Source: Gammaproteobacteria bacterium (GTDB lineage: Bacteria > Pseudomonadota > Gammaproteobacteria > Granulosicoccales > Granulosicoccaceae). Taken from it: DNA of 6,894 nucleotides. Position 1 is the first letter of the stretch; each line of letters starts with the position of its first letter. The notes beneath the pieces are model-generated. The model was not told the origin of the DNA. It saw only the letters and a list, made by a program, of their open reading frames with translations, and ran no database searches. The position numbers and the translations under genes were made by a program. The DNA is taken from contig JAGRHW010000188.1 in NCBI GenBank assembly GCA_020444765.1, forward strand, positions 1 through 6,894, in the 5' to 3' direction. Shown one piece after another: positions 5,785 to 6,894 of the stretch.

Positions 5785-6894
5785 ATGAATTTATCCCGCC
5801 TTTTTCAGGCAAGCGCGCTTTCTGTGGCCATCGCACTCGGTATATCAGCCTGCAGTGACGACGATTCGAACGACGACAAGACAAGCTCATCGACAGACGC
5901 CAGCGGCTGGTATTTCAATCGGGTTGCTGCATTCCCCGTTTGCAGCCAGATAGATGCGGCTTGTAATACTGATGATGAAACAGCCGCCGAAATCGTTGCC
6001 GCCAGTAGTGACGGGATGACGTTGATTTACACCGATAGCCCGGCAGAGTCCGTCGGCTTTGTCGATATATCCAACCCCTCCAGTCCGAAGGCAGGCGGTA
6101 CGATCACCTTGAGCGGTGAACCGACATCGGTCGCGGTAAAAGAAGGCTATGCGCTGGTCGGGGTGAATACGTCGGCAGACTTTGTCAATACCAGCGGACA
6201 ACTGGACGTCATCGATATCGCCGGCAAATCCATCGTGCATTCGATCGATGTCGGCGGCCAGCCGGATTCGGTGGCGATCAGCCCCGATGGCGCCTATGCA
6301 GCCGTCGTGATCGAAAACGAACGCGATGAAGATCTGGACGATGGCATTCCACCTCAACTGCCGGCGGGCAATCTGGTGATTGTCGACCTGCAGGGTGAGC
6401 CAGCGGATTGGACCACCCGCGTGGTCGATTTGACCAATCTTGCAGCCTTGTTTCCCGGCGATCCGGAACCGGAGTATGTCGATATCAACACCGATAATAT
6501 CGCGGTTGTGACCCTGCAGGAAAATAATCATATCGTGCTCGTCAATCTGGTCGACGGCTCGATTACGGAGAGCTTCAGCGCCGGCACGGTGGATCTGGAG
6601 GCTATAGATACCGTTGAAGAAGACCCCGCGTTGATTTCACTGACAACGAACCTGACGGGTATTCCGCGCGAGCCGGATGGCGTCACCTGGCTTGGAAACG
6701 AACTGTTTGCAACCGCCGACGAAGGCGATATGGATGGCGGCAGCCGCGGTTTTACCCTCTTTAACAAGACAGGTGAAGTGGTATTTGAACCCGGCAACGC
6801 ACTGGAGCATCAGGTGGTCAGGATGGGGCACTACCCCGACGCACGCTCCGAAAACAAGGGTAACGAACCGGAAAACGCCGAATTCGGCAGTTAC
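5785..6894 (+). CDS. Secreted beta-propeller lipoprotein with phytase/esterase-like region (3'-truncated)
   Basis: The frame is open from ATG 5785 to the window edge (370 residues, no stop). GGAG at 5775-5778, six bases upstream, supports the start. The N-terminus is a lipoprotein signal (about residues 1-22) ending in GISAC with Cys23 as the lipidation site. An acidic, Ser-rich linker follows (SDDDSNDDKTSSSTD), indicating a surface or periplasmic protein on a tether. From about residue 67 the sequence has propeller-like repeats, such as VGFVDISNPSSP, GQLDVIDIAGKSIVHSIDVG and PDSVAISPDGAYAAVV. PEYVDINTDNIAVVTLQENN (229-248) follows, then PDGVTWLGNELFATADEGD (297-315) and RSENKGNEPE (354-363). 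The last two recall proteins labelled esterase-like activity of phytase or choice-of-anchor I. The enzymatic activity, if any, is not established. Cys53 and Cys60 could form a disulfide. It appears to be an independent gene. Confidence 0.88.
   Translation, partial: MNLSRLFQASALSVAIALGISACSDDDSNDDKTSSSTDASGWYFNRVAAFPVCSQIDAACNTDDETAAEIVAASSDGMTLIYTDSPAESVGFVDISNPSSPKAGGTITLSGEPTSVAVKEGYALVGVNTSADFVNTSGQLDVIDIAGKSIVHSIDVGGQPDSVAISPDGAYAAVVIENERDEDLDDGIPPQLPAGNLVIVDLQGEPADWTTRVVDLTNLAALFPGDPEPEYVDINTDNIAVVTLQENNHIVLVNLVDGSITESFSAGTVDLEAIDTVEEDPALISLTTNLTGIPREPDGVTWLGNELFATADEGDMDGGSRGFTLFNKTGEVVFEPGNALEHQVVRMGHYPDARSENKGNEPENAEFGSY

Noticed and set aside
5887..6531. A 214-codon open frame on the - strand within the lipoprotein gene
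   Set aside because: The + strand has a good Shine-Dalgarno, a signal peptide and repeat structure throughout, so the antisense frame is a by-product.

Overview
The window looks like a chromosomal segment from a gammaproteobacterium, probably marine, halophilic or otherwise sodium-using. The base composition is moderately GC-rich, all seven genes lie on the + strand, and the left part is the 3' end of a Na+-translocating NADH:quinone oxidoreductase (Na+-NQR) operon in the order nqrE-nqrF-apbE-nqrM. The assignment to Gammaproteobacteria rests on this order and on protein similarity recalled from memory, not on a search.

Bases 1-3059 form the Na+-NQR block. A 5'-truncated nqrE (membrane subunit) is followed by nqrF (NADH-oxidising 2Fe-2S/FAD subunit), by apbE (lipoprotein FMN transferase, overlapping the end of nqrF) and by nqrM (small membrane protein with four cysteines). 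The first two encode subunits of the pump. The last two encode its maturation factors: ApbE attaches FMN covalently to NqrB and NqrC, and NqrM is needed to supply or insert the iron centre held between NqrD and NqrE. The spacing suggests one transcript.

Bases 3060-3700 hold a separate small gene for a stand-alone protein with two CBS domains. It has a strong Shine-Dalgarno sequence and is followed by a good candidate rho-independent terminator. Bases 3718-5626 hold two accessory-looking genes, a family-2-type glycosyltransferase and a class I SAM-dependent methyltransferase. They are separated by 193 bases that contain inverted repeats and a possible extended -10 promoter. Their substrates cannot be read from the sequence.

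Bases 5627-5784 are non-coding and contain a perfect 14-bp inverted repeat. The last gene, open at the right edge, encodes a secreted lipoprotein with an Asp-rich linker and a beta-propeller-like body that ends in a region resembling the esterase-like/phytase-like family.

No tRNA, rRNA, CRISPR array, insertion sequence or attachment site was seen, and no non-coding stretch exceeds 300 bases. I found no convincing new multi-gene system. The points most worth a second look are the hairpin at 5680-5712, the palindrome over the nqrM ribosome-binding site, and the unassigned glycosyltransferase and methyltransferase.
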